Source: Croceibacter atlanticus HTCC2559
GTDB taxonomy: Bacteria; Bacteroidota; Bacteroidia; Flavobacteriales; Flavobacteriaceae
Assembly (NCBI RefSeq): GCF_000196315.1
Contig: NC_014230.1
Span: 2,194,501 to 2,258,500, forward strand
Direction of reading: 5' to 3'
DNA length: 64,000 nt
Shown here: one piece after another, positions 53,243 through 63,500 of the stretch
How the letters are laid out: each line of letters begins with the position of its first letter
Position numbering within the stretch: position 1 is the stretch's first letter
The notes under the pieces: model-generated
Database searches by the model: none
What the model was told of the DNA's origin: nothing
Seen by the model: the letters and a program-made list of their open reading frames with translations, nothing else
Translations under genes and position numbers: made by a program

Positions 53243-54454
53243 ATGCGTCTTCACAGAAATCTTGTATTTGCTACTATTGATGCCTTAAGGGACATCTTTA
53301 ACGAAGGTAAATATGCAGACAAGGAAATAGGAAAAGCTTTAAAACGTGATAAGCGTTGGGGAGCTAGAGATCGTGCTTTTATTGCAGAAACCACTTATGA
53401 TATTGTAAGGTGGAAACGTCTTTATGCTGAAATAGCTGAAGTTAAAGAACCTTTTTCAAGAGAAAATCTTTTTAGACTTTTTGCTGTTTGGTGTGTACTA
53501 AGAGGAATTAATTTACCAGACTGGCCACAGATAGAGCCTACTCCAACACGTCGTATAAAAGGGCGTTTTGATGAGTTGAGCAAGATTAGAAAAATTAGAG
53601 AATCTATTCCAGATTGGATGGATGAACTAGGTGAAAAAGAATTAGGTAAAGTTTGGGATAAAGAAATAGCAGCTTTAAATGAGCAAGCTCCAGTTATATT
53701 AAGAGCAAATTCTTTTAAAACAGACACACGCAAGCTAAAGAGCTTATTACTTGATGAAAATATAGTAGTTCAACCCGTAAAGGGTTATGATGATGCTCTG
53801 CAACTTGTTGAGCGCCAAAACGTATTTACTACAAAGGCATTTAAAGATGGCTTGTTTGAAGTACAAGATGCAAACTCACAATTAGTGGCATCTTTTTTGG
53901 ATGTTGAAAACGGAATGAGAGTTATAGACACTTGTGCAGGAGCTGGCGGAAAAAGCCTTCACCTTGCAGCTTTAATGGAAAATAAAGGTCAGATCATAGC
54001 TTTAGATATTTATGCAAATAAGCTAAAAGAGCTTAAACGCCGTGCAAGAAGAGCTGGCGCTCATAATATTGAAGCAAGACATATTGATAGTACTAAGGTT
54101 GTAAAAAAACTCTATAACTCAGCAGATCGTGTTCTTATTGATGCACCTTGTAGTGGTTTAGGGGTTTTAAGTAGAAACCCAGATGCAAAGTGGAAACTTG
54201 AGCCTGAATTTTTAGATAAGCTAAGAAATACTCAAGCTGAAATATTAAATAGCTACTCAAAAATGGTAAAGTCTGGCGGTAAGATGGTTTACGCTACGTG
54301 TTCTATTCTTCCTAGCGAAAATAATGAACAGGTAAAAGCATTCTTAAAGCGTGACGAAGGAAAAGAATTTAAATTAATAAAAGATAAATCAATGCTATCA
54401 TCCACATCAGGTTATGATGGATTTTACATGGCATTATTAGAAAAAAATAGTTAA
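53243..54454 (+). CDS. RNA cytosine-C5 methyltransferase, RsmB-like
   Basis: A 403-residue SAM-dependent methyltransferase of the NOL1/NOP2/Sun group. The SAM motif is VIDTCAGAGGKSLHLAAL (about residues 232-249), then IALDIYANKLKELKRRA. The catalytic cysteines are in IDAPCSGLGVLSRNPD and VYATCSILPSENNEQ. E. coli RsmB modifies C967 of 16S rRNA; this protein lacks a clear NusB-like N-terminal domain but has an RsmB-like helical part, so the exact target is uncertain. Confidence 0.88.
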   Translation: MRLHRNLVFATIDALRDIFNEGKYADKEIGKALKRDKRWGARDRAFIAETTYDIVRWKRLYAEIAEVKEPFSRENLFRLFAVWCVLRGINLPDWPQIEPTPTRRIKGRFDELSKIRKIRESIPDWMDELGEKELGKVWDKEIAALNEQAPVILRANSFKTDTRKLKSLLLDENIVVQPVKGYDDALQLVERQNVFTTKAFKDGLFEVQDANSQLVASFLDVENGMRVIDTCAGAGGKSLHLAALMENKGQIIALDIYANKLKELKRRARRAGAHNIEARHIDSTKVVKKLYNSADRVLIDAPCSGLGVLSRNPDAKWKLEPEFLDKLRNTQAEILNSYSKMVKSGGKMVYATCSILPSENNEQVKAFLKRDEGKEFKLIKDKSMLSSTSGYDGFYMALLEKNS

Positions 54455-54459
54455 TTGAA

Positions 54460-55557
54460 ATGAGAAAAAAATTACTTTTTACAGCATTTTGCTGTTTAAC
54501 TTTAACGCTTGCTGCTCAAGCACCATCGGGTTATTATAATAATGCTCAAGGCCAAACAGGCTATAGTTTAAAAACCGCATTACACAATATTATAGATAAT
54601 GTAGATGATGCCAATGGGCAACCTTTTCATATGCCACAGTCTTATGGCGACTTATGGGATGTTTATGAAGATTCTGACTCTAGAATAGAAAACGGAAACA
54701 CTTTTGTTTGGGAAATGTATTCAGATTGTGATTTTGAGTTTGTAGTAGACCAAGATATGGGCTCTGGTGGCGGAAATGAGTGTGAGTTTTTTAATAGAGA
54801 ACACTCTTTTCCAAGAAGTTGGTTTGATAATGATGGGTTACCAATTTTTACTGACCCTTTTCACGTAATACCAGCAGACAAAAAAGTAAACGGTATGAGA
54901 GGAAATTTAGCATACGGCGAAGTTTCTAATGTATCATACACATCTAACAATGGCTCTAAGATAGGCTCTAGCGCATTAGCAGGTCCGACCGGTAATGTTT
55001 TTGAACCTATTGATGAATTTAAGGGAGATATAGCAAGACAATACTTTTACGTTGCTACGCGCTACGAAAATTTAATTAGCGGATGGGAAACTAATGATAC
55101 AGATGGCGACTCTATGCTTGATGGATCTTCTGATCAGGTTTTTGAAGATTGGGCGTTAAATATGCTTTATGAATGGCACGTAAATGATCCTGTAAGCGCA
55201 AAAGAACTACAACGACAAGAAGCAATATTTGATTTTCAGGGTAATAGAAATCCTTTTATTGATAATGAAGATTGGGTTTTTGAAATTTGGGGAAACTCTT
55301 TATCAACTAATACTGTTGTATTGCAAGAGTTTAAAATGTATCCTAATCCTACAAATGGCAATACATTAAACTTTAACTTACCTAATGCTGATAATTCTAA
55401 AGTTGAAATTTATTCAATCTTAGGAAATCGTGTGTTAACCACTAAAGGTACTTCCGAAGCTTTTAGAATCAATATAGGTAATCTAGCTTCTGGTGTATAT
55501 CTTGTTAAAATTCAGCAAGGACAACAGTTTAAAACATTAAAGTTAATTAGACGCTAA
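54460..55557 (+). CDS. Secreted endonuclease I with T9SS sorting domain
   Basis: A 365-residue secreted nuclease. Signal peptide (about residues 1-19, LTLAAQA). The nuclease domain (about 20-275) has the endonuclease I/EndA core FFNREHSFPRSWF, then DPFHVIPADKKVNGMRG. The last 75 residues (FKMYPNPTNGNTLNFNL to GVYLVKIQQGQQFKTLKLIRR) form a type A T9SS C-terminal domain, so it is released through the type IX system. It begins 5 bases after the methyltransferase gene. Confidence 0.92.
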   Translation: MRKKLLFTAFCCLTLTLAAQAPSGYYNNAQGQTGYSLKTALHNIIDNVDDANGQPFHMPQSYGDLWDVYEDSDSRIENGNTFVWEMYSDCDFEFVVDQDMGSGGGNECEFFNREHSFPRSWFDNDGLPIFTDPFHVIPADKKVNGMRGNLAYGEVSNVSYTSNNGSKIGSSALAGPTGNVFEPIDEFKGDIARQYFYVATRYENLISGWETNDTDGDSMLDGSSDQVFEDWALNMLYEWHVNDPVSAKELQRQEAIFDFQGNRNPFIDNEDWVFEIWGNSLSTNTVVLQEFKMYPNPTNGNTLNFNLPNADNSKVEIYSILGNRVLTTKGTSEAFRINIGNLASGVYLVKIQQGQQFKTLKLIRR

Positions 55558-55561
55558 GCGT

Positions 55562-56467
55562 TTAAAACTCAAATACTCTTTCATCTTTAGCAATCTCTGT
55601 GTTTTCGAATACAGAGATTGCTTCGTTTTTAAACATGTTATAATCTGGATATCTAGTACTAAAATGTCCTAGAATTAACAAGCCGACATTTGCTTTTTTT
55701 GCTATGTGTGCAGCTTCCACTGCGGTTGTATGTTTTGTAAGCTTTGCCAACTCACTATGTTGCTCCAAAAATGTACTTTCATGATAAAGAGCATTAGCGC
55801 CTTGTATTATAGGAACTATTGATTCTGTATACATGGTATCACTACAAAAAGCATAAGACTTCACTTTTGGAGGATCTTCTGTTAATTCCCTATTGGGTAT
55901 TATTGTACCGTCTTCTAAAACAACGTCCTTTCCTTTCTTAATACCTTTATAATAAACTTTGTCAATGTTGTATTCTAAAGCTTTATGAATAAGGAGTTTC
56001 CTTTCTTTTGGTTGTTCCTTAAAAAGAAAACCATTAGTATAAACCCTATGTTTAAGTGGAATGGATTGAACTAAAAATTTTTCATGAGTTAATATTGTTT
56101 CAGAGGCTTTACTTTCAAGCTCGTGAAATAATAATTTAAAATTAGTCCAAGATTTAGATAACTTTAATTGAAGTAATATAATCTCCTTAAGACCTTTAGG
56201 GCCAAAAATATGAAGATCTTTTTCACGCTTAAGAAGACTAAATGTTGAAATTAAGCCAATTAGTCCATAAAAATGATCACCATGTAAATGTGAGATGAAG
56301 ATGTGGTTTATTCTAGAAAATCTGATTTTATTTTTTCTTAGGGCAGTTTGCGTGCCTTCACCACAATCTATTAATACCATTTGGTTATTTACCTCTAACA
56401 CCTGCGCAGTTGGGTTTCCTGTAGTTGTAGGTGTAGCGGCATTGCAACCAATTATGGTAAGCTTCAT
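55562..56467 (-). CDS. rnz: Ribonuclease Z
   Basis: A 301-residue tRNase Z of the long-known RNase Z/ElaC group, which cuts tRNA 3' trailers. Zinc site HLHGDH (about residues 60-65), SDTMY, and LGHFSTRY near the C-terminus with KHTTAVEAAHIAKKA are diagnostic. It is the last gene of the leftward pyr unit, starting 9 bases after the small gene before it. It ends 4 bases from the convergent endonuclease gene. Confidence 0.95.
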   Translation of the reverse strand: MKLTIIGCNAATPTTTGNPTAQVLEVNNQMVLIDCGEGTQTALRKNKIRFSRINHIFISHLHGDHFYGLIGLISTFSLLKREKDLHIFGPKGLKEIILLQLKLSKSWTNFKLLFHELESKASETILTHEKFLVQSIPLKHRVYTNGFLFKEQPKERKLLIHKALEYNIDKVYYKGIKKGKDVVLEDGTIIPNRELTEDPPKVKSYAFCSDTMYTESIVPIIQGANALYHESTFLEQHSELAKLTKHTTAVEAAHIAKKANVGLLILGHFSTRYPDYNMFKNEAISVFENTEIAKDERVFEF

Positions 56468-56476
56468 AATTTAATT

Positions 56477-56809
56477 TTAAAATCCAAGATCACGCTCAAT
56501 ATCTTCCATTTGAATTACATCTTTAGCTTCTTGTAGTGTAGGAACTACCATTAGCTCATCTGGTACTGTATCAATGTTTATAGTGTCGTTTACAATTACA
56601 AAAGATTTGTTGTCTCCCCTATGATCGTTAGAAGACTTTAAGAACATTAAAAGCTCTTCTAAAGTTAAAGTGCCATATTTCAGTAAGTCGATAATAAGAT
56701 TTTGATTAGAAAAATGTGCTCTTTTATAGTCTATGAAAGATGCAAAATCTTTAATATCATCTCTATCATCTTCTATGATGTAGAAATTTTCTTCTTTGGT
56801 AAGATTCAT
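56477..56809 (-). CDS. Conserved small protein between pyrB and rnz
   Basis: A 110-residue acidic protein with a STAS-like or ribonuclease Z-associated alpha/beta look: FYIIEDDRDDIKDFASFIDYK, LIIDLLKYGTLTLEELLMFLKSS, SFVIVND and VPTLQEAKDVIQMEDIERDLGF. The last part resembles the end of SpoIIAA/STAS domains (the phrase VPTLQEAKD is common there). Function unknown. Its ATG shares its first base with the last base of pyrB, so the two are translationally coupled. Confidence 0.75.
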   Translation of the reverse strand: MNLTKEENFYIIEDDRDDIKDFASFIDYKRAHFSNQNLIIDLLKYGTLTLEELLMFLKSSNDHRGDNKSFVIVNDTINIDTVPDELMVVPTLQEAKDVIQMEDIERDLGF

Positions 56810-57738
56810 TATTGTTTAATTTTTGATGCTAATAGGTATATTACAGCCATTCGAATAGCAACTCCATTTTCAACTTGGTTTAGTATAATAGCATTTTCAC
56901 TATCTGCAACATCACTAGTCATTTCGACACCTCTGTTTATAGGTCCAGGATGCATTACTACTAATTCTTTGTCTAAAGATTCTATTAAGGACTTATTTAT
57001 CCCAAATTGTTGTGCGTATTCTCGAGTAGAAGGAAAGTAACTAATATCCATACGTTCATTTTGTACTCTCAACATATTGGCTACATCTGCCCATTGCAAT
57101 GCCTTTCGTAAATCTGTTTCAACAGAAACCCCTAAAGATTCTATATATTTAGGAATTAAAGTTTTAGGACCACAGACCTTAACCTTTGCTCCAAGTAAAT
57201 TTAATGCTAAAATATTGCTTAATGCAACGCGACTATGCAAGATATCTCCAACAATTAACACGTTTTTCCCGTTAACCTCTCCTAATTTTTCTTTAATCGA
57301 AAAACAATCTAACAGCGCCTGAGTTGGGTGTTCATGTGCACCATCACCAGCATTAACTATGCTTGCGTTTATATGTTTAGATAAGAATATTCCAGCTCCA
57401 GGATTTGGGTGTCTCATAACAACCATATCTACTTTCATAGACAAGATGTTATTAACTGTATCTATTAATGTTTCACCTTTCTTTACAGAAGATGATGCTG
57501 CAGAAAAATTTACAACATCTGCACTAAGACGTTTTTCAGCTAACTCAAAAGATAGCCTTGTACGAGTACTGTTTTCAAAAAATAAGTTGGCAATTGTTAT
57601 ATCTCGTAACGAAGGCACTTTTTTAATTGGCCTATTAATTACTTCTTTAAACTGTGTGGCAGTTTCAAAAATGAGGTTTATATCATCCTTGGTAATGTAT
57701 TTTATTCCCAGTAAGTGGTCTACACTTAATTCACTCAT
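56809..57738 (-). CDS. pyrB: Aspartate carbamoyltransferase catalytic chain
   Basis: A 309-residue enzyme that makes carbamoyl aspartate, the second step of pyrimidine synthesis. Carbamoyl phosphate and aspartate site motifs: FFENSTRTRLSFELA (about residues 52-66), HPTQALLDCFS, and VVMHPGPINRGVEM. No regulatory chain (pyrI) is next to it. It begins 2 bases after pyrR, so the two are coupled. Confidence 0.97.
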   Translation of the reverse strand: MSELSVDHLLGIKYITKDDINLIFETATQFKEVINRPIKKVPSLRDITIANLFFENSTRTRLSFELAEKRLSADVVNFSAASSSVKKGETLIDTVNNILSMKVDMVVMRHPNPGAGIFLSKHINASIVNAGDGAHEHPTQALLDCFSIKEKLGEVNGKNVLIVGDILHSRVALSNILALNLLGAKVKVCGPKTLIPKYIESLGVSVETDLRKALQWADVANMLRVQNERMDISYFPSTREYAQQFGINKSLIESLDKELVVMHPGPINRGVEMTSDVADSENAIILNQVENGVAIRMAVIYLLASKIKQ

Positions 57739-57740
57739 AG

Positions 57741-58289
57741 CTACTGCTCTGTTTCCTGTAATAAATATATGGTGTCTTCTTGGTTATTTTCTTTCCAATG
57801 CACCTTTACTTGTTCTTCATTTATAGCGTCTACCTGTCGTCCTCTATAATCTGGTTGTATTGGTAAGTGTCTGCTAAATCTTCTGTCTATTAATATAAGT
57901 AACTCAACATGTCTTGGTCTTCCAAAACTTTGTAACGCAGTTAAGGCAGAGTTAATACTTCTTCCTGTATACAGAACATCGTCTACCAGCACTACCCTTT
58001 TGTCTTCAATTAGGAAGTCTATACGTGTTTTGTTAGCTTCAAGTATTTTTGTTGACCTTCTAAAATCATCTCTAAAAAACGTTATATCTAGTTCTCCTAA
58101 TTTAATATTAGGAATTTTATAATCTTCTTCTAAAAGTGACTTTATACGTTGTGCTAAATAAATTCCTCTTGGTTGAATACCTATTAAAACGGTTTCTGAA
58201 AAATCTTTATGATTCTCTATTAATTGACAAGTCAACCTATGAAGAATAATATTGACTTCCTTAGCATTTAATAATACTTTCTGACTCAT
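57741..58289 (-). CDS. pyrR: PyrR uracil phosphoribosyltransferase / regulator
   Basis: 182 residues from the ATG at 58289 (MSQKVLLNAKEVNIIL); the open frame extends 21 codons further up but across the promoter. The PRPP motif is VVLVDDVLYTGRSI; FFRDDF and RGRQVDAI are typical of PyrR. In Firmicutes it attenuates the pyr operon by binding RNA; the leader here is only about 20 bases, too short for a classical attenuator, so a pure uracil salvage role is possible. It leads pyrB, a small unknown gene and rnz. Confidence 0.92.
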   Translation of the reverse strand: MSQKVLLNAKEVNIILHRLTCQLIENHKDFSETVLIGIQPRGIYLAQRIKSLLEEDYKIPNIKLGELDITFFRDDFRRSTKILEANKTRIDFLIEDKRVVLVDDVLYTGRSINSALTALQSFGRPRHVELLILIDRRFSRHLPIQPDYRGRQVDAINEEQVKVHWKENNQEDTIYLLQETEQ

Positions 58290-58310
58290 AAAGTGTGGTC
58301 TTCTATAACA

Positions 58311-58318
58311 CAAAAGTA
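58311..58318 (-). promoter_or_regulatory. -7 box of the pyrR-pyrB-rnz unit
   Basis: TACTTTTG on the minus strand, 21 bases before the ATG at 58289. It supports the shorter pyrR start. No TTG is evident at -33. Confidence 0.5.
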
Positions 58319-58383
58319 ATGATTTTATTGAAAGTTTACAGCACACAGCCAATACAGACTGTAATTAAAATTGAATTAATAAA

Positions 58384-58417
58384 AAAAGCCTTTCAGAATT
58401 TAATCTGAAAGGCTTTT
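58384..58417 (-). terminator. Terminator of rpsA
   Basis: A perfect 14-bp stem (58384-58397 with 58404-58417) followed on the minus strand by TTTATT. It lies about 20 bases past the rpsA stop codon. Confidence 0.85.
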
Positions 58418-58438
58418 ATGTGCAATAGTTAGCAGAAA

Positions 58439-60298
58439 TTAATTCTTACCTTCCATTTTATCTTTCAACGCTTGTAGTTCTGCGTTAGCATCACCTAGTG
58501 TTGGTTTGTCAGCATTTGCTTCAGAAGCTTTCTTAGCAGCTTGCTTCACAATTTTAGCTTCTTCTTCTTTGTGTAAAGACATGTGAGATGCAACAACACG
58601 CTTGAATTCTTTATTGAATTCAATAATTACGAATTCTGCTTCTTCACCTTTACCTAATTTGCTTCCGTCTTCTTTCTCAAGGTGACGTTGTGGTACAAAT
58701 GCAGTAATATCTTCGTTAAATTCAATAGTAGCACCTTTGTCAACTATGTCAGAAATAGTAGCAGTGTGTTTAGTACCTACTGCAAACTCACCTTCATACT
58801 TGTTCCAAGGGTTGTCTTCAATTTGTTTGTGACCTAAGCTTAACTTACGTCCTTCAACATCTAATTCAAGAACAACTACTTCTAATTTATCTCCTACGTT
58901 ACAGAACTCAGATGGATGCTTAATTTTCTTAGTCCAAGAAAGGTCTGAGATGTAAATTAATCCATCAATTCCTTCTTCTAATTCAACAAACACACCAAAG
59001 TTTGTAAAGTTACGTACAATACCTTCGTGACGTGAACCAACTGGATACTTAGACGTGATATCTGTCCAAGGATCTTGAGATAGTTGCTTCATGCCAAGAG
59101 ACATTTTACGGTCTTCTTTATCCATAGTTAAGATCTGAGCTTCTACCTCGTCACCAACATTTACAAAATCTTGTGCAGAACGCAAGTGCGTGCTCCAAGA
59201 CATTTCAGAAACGTGGATAAGACCTTCTACACCTTCAGCTACTTCAATAAACGCACCGTAGTCTGCAATAACAACTACTTTACCTTTTACTGTATCACCA
59301 ACTTTTAGCTCATCACCAAGTGCTTCCCAAGGATGCTTGCTTAGTTGCTTAAGACCAAGTTGGATACGTGTTTTGTCCTCATCAAAGTCAAGGATAACAA
59401 CGTTAAGTTTCTGGTCAAGCTCAACGATTTCGTTTGGATGGTTAATACGAGACCAAGAAAGATCTGTAATGTGTACCAATCCATCAACTCCACCAAGATC
59501 AACAAATACACCGTAAGATGTAATGTTTTTAACAGTACCTTCAAGTACTTGACCTTTTTCAAGCTGCCCAATAATTTCTTTTTTCTGCTCTTCGATATCT
59601 GCTTCGATAAGCGCTTTGTGAGATACTACAACGTTTTTAAATTCATGGTTGATTTTTACAACCTTAAATTCCATTGTTTTACCAACGTAAGCATCGTAAT
59701 CACGAATTGGCTTCACATCAATTTGAGAACCTGGCAAGAATGCCTCGATACCAAATACATCTACAATCATACCACCTTTAGTTCTGCATTTTACAAAACC
59801 ATTAACGATAGTACCATCGTCGTGAGCGTCATTTACGCGCTCCCAAGCTTTAATCGTACGTGCTTTACGGTGAGATAATATTAATTGACCTTCTGCATCT
59901 TCACGCACATCAATCATTACATCTACAGTGTCACCAACTTTAAGATCTGGATTGTAACGGAACTCATTAAGAGAAATTACACCTTCAGACTTAGCGTTAA
60001 TGTCTATAATAGCATCACGATCTGTAATGTTAATAACAGTACCAGTAGTTAACTGATCATCTAATGTATCAACAAAGTTGTCTTTCACTAATTTTTCAAA
60101 CTCATCTAGTTTCCCTTCATCGATAGGCTCAATACCTTCTTTGTAGTTTTCCCAGTTAAATTCCTCAAGGAACTTCTCAGGGTTTTCCTGAGCTGGAGAG
60201 ATGTAATTTGCTTTTTTTGTAGTCTCTTCTGCAGTTGCTGTAGCTTGAGTGTCTACTTGCTCTTCTAAGACTTTTGGAGTTGTTTTTTCTTCAGCCAT
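58439..60298 (-). CDS. rpsA: 30S ribosomal protein S1
   Basis: A 619-residue S1 protein with six S1 repeats (OB folds); repeats 3-6 are the clearest, each with a GxFVDLGGVDGLVH- or GVFVELEEGIDGLIY-like core. An acidic, Gln/Thr-rich N-terminal extension of about 75 residues and a Lys-rich tail (KIVKQAAKKASEAN) are usual in Bacteroidota. S1 binds mRNA leaders and is important where Shine-Dalgarno sites are absent, as here. The base composition is richer in G+C than its neighbours, as expected of a highly expressed gene. Confidence 0.97.
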   Translation of the reverse strand: MAEEKTTPKVLEEQVDTQATATAEETTKKANYISPAQENPEKFLEEFNWENYKEGIEPIDEGKLDEFEKLVKDNFVDTLDDQLTTGTVINITDRDAIIDINAKSEGVISLNEFRYNPDLKVGDTVDVMIDVREDAEGQLILSHRKARTIKAWERVNDAHDDGTIVNGFVKCRTKGGMIVDVFGIEAFLPGSQIDVKPIRDYDAYVGKTMEFKVVKINHEFKNVVVSHKALIEADIEEQKKEIIGQLEKGQVLEGTVKNITSYGVFVDLGGVDGLVHITDLSWSRINHPNEIVELDQKLNVVILDFDEDKTRIQLGLKQLSKHPWEALGDELKVGDTVKGKVVVIADYGAFIEVAEGVEGLIHVSEMSWSTHLRSAQDFVNVGDEVEAQILTMDKEDRKMSLGMKQLSQDPWTDITSKYPVGSRHEGIVRNFTNFGVFVELEEGIDGLIYISDLSWTKKIKHPSEFCNVGDKLEVVVLELDVEGRKLSLGHKQIEDNPWNKYEGEFAVGTKHTATISDIVDKGATIEFNEDITAFVPQRHLEKEDGSKLGKGEEAEFVIIEFNKEFKRVVASHMSLHKEEEAKIVKQAAKKASEANADKPTLGDANAELQALKDKMEGKN

Positions 60299-60424
60299 TG
60301 CTGATTAAATAATTTGTATTCTACATTTACTTAGGAAGACATTATGCGAAAAAAGATGTAGAAGTATTAATAAATTGATTTTCAGTATACTTTCAGTCTT
60401 CCATTAACTTTCGCTAAAGGTGTG

Positions 60425-60454
60425 CAAAAATACAATCTTTTTATTGATTATCAA
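60425..60454 (-). promoter_or_regulatory. Promoter of rpsA
   Basis: On the minus strand TTG (60454-60452), a 19-base spacer and TATTTTTG (60432-60425), a full match to the Bacteroidota consensus. It leaves a leader of about 120 bases before the ATG, long enough for S1 autoregulation. Confidence 0.7.
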
Positions 60455-60481
60455 ACCACTATTATAATCTATTTCATAAAA

Positions 60482-60511
60482 AAATCGCTTCAGAAATTAA
60501 TCTGAAGCGAT
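60482..60511 (-). terminator. Terminator of the giant repeat protein gene
   Basis: AATCGCTTCAGA (60482-60493) pairs perfectly with TCTGAAGCGATT (60500-60511), followed on the minus strand by TTTTATG. It lies 27 bases past the stop codon. Confidence 0.8.
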
Positions 60512-60537
60512 TCTCAGCTAACAATTATAAAAATTGA

Positions 60538-63500
60538 TTATCTACTCATTAACAGTTTTAAAGTGCTACTTGTATTTCCATCAGAAATATTTACCAAGTA
60601 AGTACCAACTGCTAACCTATTTAAGTTAAGAGTTACTGATCCAGAGGTAGCTTGTTGTGAGTGTACTTGCTTTCCTGTCATATCTATCACTCTAATAGTT
60701 ACTGTATTTGTAATATTAGTAGGAATGTTTAAACTAACATTTCCATTAGTTGAAGGATTTGGGAAAAGCACTGTATCGCTAAGCGAGTTACCAAAATCTT
60801 CTACACCTAAGGCATCTTGGTCTTCAAGTGCTCCTATGTCTCTAGCATCACCGAAAACTGCATTTCCTATTTGATCTAAAGAAGTATCTCCTGGATCTCC
60901 AGCATTTGCTGCAGCACTAGTACTCAATAACATATGAGTTAATGTAGTACCACCGTTATCTGCTAATGGCCCAATTGCTGGGTTCACATTCTCAATATCA
61001 TTTGCAGACTCTGGGAAAGCATTACCGCTATCATCACCTATTAAATTATAGTCGTTTGAAACAAAAGTACCATCTACATCTGTTCCTGTAGCGGCAGTAT
61101 TTGTGGCTATAATTGAACCTTTAACTGTAACAGAAGACTCTCCAGATACACCACCACCGTTTGCAGTAGCAGTATTATTTGCAATAGTAGCATTTAGTAT
61201 AGATGCTGTTCCGTTGTTATAAATTCCTCCACCATTAGATGCCGAAGTGTTTCCTGAAATAGTACTTGCTGTAACATTAAGCGTTGTAGTAGCTTTGTTA
61301 TGTATACCACCACCTTGAGCAGCTGCACCAGTTGAAACATTATTAGATACTGTTGATGTATTTAAATTTATAGTTCCTGAAGCATTGTTGAATATTCCGC
61401 CACCACCATTAGTAGCTGCAGCGCCGTTGGCTGTATTACCATCAATAGTAGTTAATGAAATTGTCATAACTCCAGATCCATTCCAAACACCACCACCTTC
61501 ATTAGATGCTGTATTACCATTAATAACACTACTTGTAATGTTAGAGTCTGCACCACCTGTAAGGTGTAAACCACCTCCATTTCCTGGTGCACTTCCAGCA
61601 ATATTGTTATTAAGCTGAACACCAAATAAAGTTACAGATCCTACTAATGCGCCATCACCTAAATCAACAGTAGAGTTATCTTCGATTCCTCCACCTGCAC
61701 GAGATGCAGAGTTCCCTAAAATATCAGTATCTGTAACAGAAAGTATACCACCATTTACATTTAAAATACCACCACCAGAACCTGATGTTCCATCAACTAC
61801 GTTATTTGTAATTGAAGCACCAGATACAGTAAGTGTACCTCCGATATTAAACAAAGCACCACCACCATTGGTTGCGTCTGCTCCACTTGCAATATTTGAA
61901 TCAAATGAAGTTCCAGTAACTAACATTGTTCCAGACCCATTCCAAAACGCACCACCTTCAGCTGCTGCTAAGTTTCCTGAAGCAGATCCGTCTGTGATTG
62001 TATTGTTTCCTGGACCCGTAACGTGGATTGCTCCTCCATTTCCTGGACCACCATCTGCCGTGAATGCTCCTGCATCCAAGCCTGCCGTGTTGTTCATAAA
62101 CACAACGTTGGTCAATGTGTTGGTATTCGTGTCTAAAGACCAGTCCTCCAATCCACCACCTGCTCTGCTTGCAGAGTTTCCTGTGATCATTACAGCTCCT
62201 GCACTACCGTCTATTGACAATGTAGTTCCTGTAGCCATAAGGATTCCTCCTCCAGAACCTTGCGTCCCTGAGGCGAAGTTGTTCGAGATGATCGTTCCAG
62301 CTCCGATGACAACCGATCCGGCTCCATCCTCAGCAAAGATTCCTCCACCACCTACAATCTCCAATGGATCTGCAACAAGGTCTCCCTGCGCATCGTTACC
62401 ATCTATAGTTGTTCCGGTGATAGTCATCACACCTTGGTTGTTCCATAGTCCGCCACCTTCTTTGGAAGCTGTGTTTCCACTTACGGTTCCTCCTGTGATT
62501 GTTACTGGTGCTGCTCCACTTACGTGAAGTCCACCACCATTTCCTGGAGCACCAGGACCGGTTACCACACCTGTCATATTTCCATCTAAAGCAACATCTG
62601 TAAGTGTCACTGAACTTGAACCATTGGTCTCAATACCACCACCAGCTCTGTTGGATTGGTTTCCTGTTATTGTTGTTCCATTTGCTGTCAGTATTCCTGA
62701 AGCATTCAAGATACCACCACCAGTTGACTGTGCACCATCTGCGATGTTGTTGGTCACTGAAGCTGTTCCTGAGATATCCACAGTTCCTCCTTCATTATAG
62801 ATTCCGCCACCACCGGCAGCTCCTGGAGACATTGCATCATTACCAGATGCCGTGTTGGCATCTATAGTAGTGTCTACGATTGTCATTACTCCTGAACCGT
62901 TCCAAAGTGCACCACCTTCATTGGCAGCCGTATTCCCATTTGAGGTTCCTCCAGTGATTGTTACAGCACTGTCCCCACTAACGTGGATACCACCACCGTT
63001 TCCTGGAGCTCCTGTTCCTGTTACAACTCCTGTTTGGTTAGCATCCAAAGTAACATCAGTAAGGGTTACAGGACCACTTCCGTTAGTCTCGATTCCGCCA
63101 CCAGCTCTGTTAGATTGGTTTCCTGTGATTGTTGTACCGTTTGCAGTCAATGTTCCGGCTGCATTCAAGATACCACCACCAGTTGACTGTGCACCATCTG
63201 CGATGTTGTTGGTCACTGAAGCTGTTCCTGAGATATCCACAGTTCCTCCTTCATTGAATATTCCTCCACCACCTGCAGCACCTGCTACAGCAGCATCACT
63301 ACCAGAGGCAGTGTTTGCATCTATTACGGTGTTTACTATCGTCATTACTCCTGATCCGTTCCAGAATCCACCGCCTTCATTGGCAGCAAGGTTTCCTGAT
63401 GCAGATCCGTCTGTGATCGTATTGTTTCCTGGACCCGTAACGTGGATTGCCCCTCCATTTCCTGGACCACCATCTGCCGTGAATGCTCCTGCATCCAAGC

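Noticed and set aside
58290-58352. Upstream extension of pyrR by 21 codons
   Set aside because: It crosses the -7 box at 58311-58318 and adds residues not seen in PyrR proteins.
59345-59878. 177-codon plus-strand open frame inside rpsA
   Set aside because: Antisense to a clearly coding, conserved gene; the product is Asn/Phe/Lys-rich with no domain.
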